Positions 62,125 through 64,000 of a stretch of DNA of 64,000 nucleotides are shown here, in pieces. Within the stretch, counting starts at the first letter, position 1. Each line of letters starts with the position of its first letter. The stretch is from Manis javanica (taxonomy: Eukaryota; Chordata; Mammalia; Pholidota; Manidae): NCBI RefSeq assembly GCF_040802235.1, contig NC_133163.1:41126501-41190500 (forward strand), written 5' to 3'. Under the pieces are notes generated by a model that saw only the letters and a list, made by a program, of their open reading frames with translations, had not been told where the DNA came from and did not search any database. Position numbers and translations under genes: made by a program.

Positions 62125-62925
62125 ATATTAACTGGGGAACTTGTTTATTTTATTCTTTTCTTACAATATAATTGAAAAGTAATAATGTGTACGTTAAGGT
62201 GTACAATATGAAGATTTGATACACATATATATTGCAAAATGATTACACCATAGAGTTATTAACAGATCCATAATTACCATTCCTTCTTTGTGCTGAGAAC
62301 ATTTGAGATCTACTCTTTTAGTAACTTTCAAGTATATAATACAGTACTGTTAACTATAATCACCATGTTGTACTTAGTTACCCAGAGCTTTTTCATCTTA
62401 TAAGTGTCAGTTGTACCCTTTGACCAACTTCTCCCTATTTTCACCATCTCCCAGCCCTGGCAACCACCATTGTACTCTCTGTTTCTATGAGTTTGGCTTT
62501 TTAGTTACACATAAAATTGAGTGCATACAGTATTTGCCTTTCTCTGATTTATTCCACTTAGCAAAATGCCCTCAAGCTCTATCCATGTTGTCACAAATGG
62601 CAGGATTTCTTTCTTTCTCATGGCTGATTAATACTCCACTGTATATGTGAACTGCATCTTCTTTATCTCATCACCCACAGACAGACACTAGGTTGCTGCC
62701 ACATCTTGTCTATTGTGAAAAACACTGCAATGAACATGGGGGTGCAGAAATCTCTTCAAGATCCTGATTTCATTTCATTCAGATATATGCTCAAAAGTAG
62801 GATTGCTCCATCATATGGTGGTTCCATTTTTAATTTTTTGAGGAACCTCCATACTCTTTTCCATATGCATCAATTTATATTCCTACCAACAGTGCACAAG
62901 GGCTTTCTTTTCTAGGGGGGCTTGT
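62125..62925 (-). repeat. L1MA/L1MB-type LINE 3' end, reverse orientation
   Basis: 'ctcaagctctatccatgttg' near 62571, 'gcaatgaacatgggggtgca' near 62727, 'aattttttgaggaacctcca' near 62832 and 'ctaccaacagtgcacaaggg' near 62882 are the antisense ORF2 tail and 3' UTR. The frames read here are not genes. Confidence 0.9.
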
Positions 62926-64000
62926 TTAAAGGTACATTTCCTTCCCCCAGACTCACACACACGCCAAGGCTCAGACCAGTAGGGGTTGAGGACATGACTG
63001 GTGTTTGCCTACATATCTGATTCTACCCTCCTTTCCGGCATGAGGAAGACTACATTTACTCACTCCTTTGGAGTTGGGCAGGCGTACATGAACGGTTCTA
63101 GACAGTGAAACACCATCAGAAGTGACACATGTCACTCATTTAGGTGGAAGCACTGAGAAACTCCAGTGTATTTCTCCATTCATTCCTTTTCCCCACTGCC
63201 GCAAGTGTGAGGTCCTCCTTTGCAGTGCAGTGCCCCAAGATTAAAGCTACCTGGACCAATGAGTCACTGAATGGCAGTAGGTTATTCTGGAGAGGTGCCA
63301 GACATGCCTCTGTGTTTAAACTTTTGTTGTATAAGCCCCCCAAATTTTCTGTTACCACAGTAGAACCTATCCAGTTCTGGCTAGTAGATCTGAGGTAGGG
63401 TCAGAAACAAGTACCTCAGATCCATGGACCACATTTTGAGAAACATTTTCTTAGTCTGACCATTCACCATCTTCTATACATATGCTTTTTCCAAACAAGG
63501 ACCAACACATGAAACTGTTCTTGTATAATTCTCTTAGAATCACACTACCAACCAGCTTCCCTTCATTTCTTCTCAGATCGTTTCCATATACATTTTGGTC
63601 ATCTTCCAAAGCTGGTATTCATAGTCTCTTGGTTCACTCAATTGTTTGAGGATTTTGGTAAATCTAAAAATATCTGATTGTTATTTTATTAGGAGTACAT
63701 TACTGCTACTCCCATATAGTGAAAAGAAACTGTCCCCAAAAGAAGGAAATGGAGAAGGAATTAAAGAAGGCATCCAGAAAAAGTATTAGAAGGACAAATG
63801 CAGAAAAAACAAAAATATGATCGTGGTAGATGGAAAGAAAAAAGTAATATATAAATCTTTGTAAAAAGAGTAGATATTATGTCAAGTGTTCTTATCACAA
63901 AATAACAATAACAACAATAATACTAAGGTGGGGGAAACTTCTTGAAGGTGAGGGGCATGTTTATGGCATAGATTTTGGTAACTGTTTCATGAATGCATGC
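62926..64000. other. Unassigned end of the window
   Basis: A faint hAT-type MER5A-like end may lie at 63395-63450 ('ggaccacattttgagaaaca'). An AATAAC-type simple repeat lies at 63898-63922. No gene is seen. Confidence 0.45.

Overview
The window looks like intergenic DNA from a placental mammal. It is AT-rich, non-coding and packed with old mammal-wide interspersed repeats: MIR SINEs, L2 LINEs, L1M-type L1 fragments, MLT1/MaLR LTRs and Tigger-type DNA transposons. I see no Alu, B1/B2, or lineage SINE of carnivore, horse, ruminant or pig type anywhere in the 64 kb. A primate or rodent source is therefore unlikely, but the order cannot be fixed from sequence alone. No intact protein-coding gene, tRNA, rRNA, CRISPR array or bacterial/viral gene set is present. 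Nearly all open reading frames are chance ORFs or lie inside repeats.

Layout. 1-6.2 kb: L1 fragments, a Tigger-type element (3.56-3.91 kb) and a minus-strand L2. 6.2-13.9 kb: MIRs, a second Tigger-type MITE (9.42-9.86 kb) and an ancient LTR, otherwise unique sequence. 13.9-15.5 kb: two adjacent reverse-oriented old LTRs. 15.5-24.3 kb: mostly unique AT-rich sequence with two local direct duplications and a hairpin. 24.3-32.6 kb: MaLR LTRs, an L1/HAL1-like body, MIR/L2 pieces and a TA/CA microsatellite. 33.9-35.4 kb: a nearly full-length, disabled DIMT1 processed pseudogene (minus strand) whose 5' side runs into a CpG-rich tract. 35.4-46.2 kb: MIR and L2 copies, plus a 0.31-kb segment duplicated 2.1 kb apart, one copy of which adjoins a GC-rich block with long overlapping ORFs of unknown origin.

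The most structured part is 46.77-51.33 kb. Four insertions of one endogenous-retrovirus LTR family lie there: a solo LTR with a second solo LTR nested inside it in the opposite orientation, a third solo LTR, and a two-LTR provirus of about 2.7 kb. All carry recognisable 5-bp target-site duplications. The provirus has lost gag, most of reverse transcriptase and env, and keeps only a broken RNase H-integrase relic. It was itself interrupted by a different, class-I-like LTR. The third solo LTR and the provirus interrupt an older minus-strand L1 tail. 51.3-64 kb: another old LTR (52.4-53.0 kb), L2 and MIR copies, a MaLR LTR-plus-internal relic (59.2-60.6 kb), a plus-strand MLT1 LTR (61.4-61.9 kb) and a minus-strand L1 3' end.

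There is no gene network to describe. The items of most biological interest are the CpG-rich DIMT1 retrocopy region and the clustered ERV LTRs with repeated octamer-like motifs. I found nothing that amounts to a new biological system. Repeat family names come from recognising consensus-like wording, not from a database search, so sub-family names are provisional and repeat edges are good to a few tens of bases unless a target-site duplication is given.
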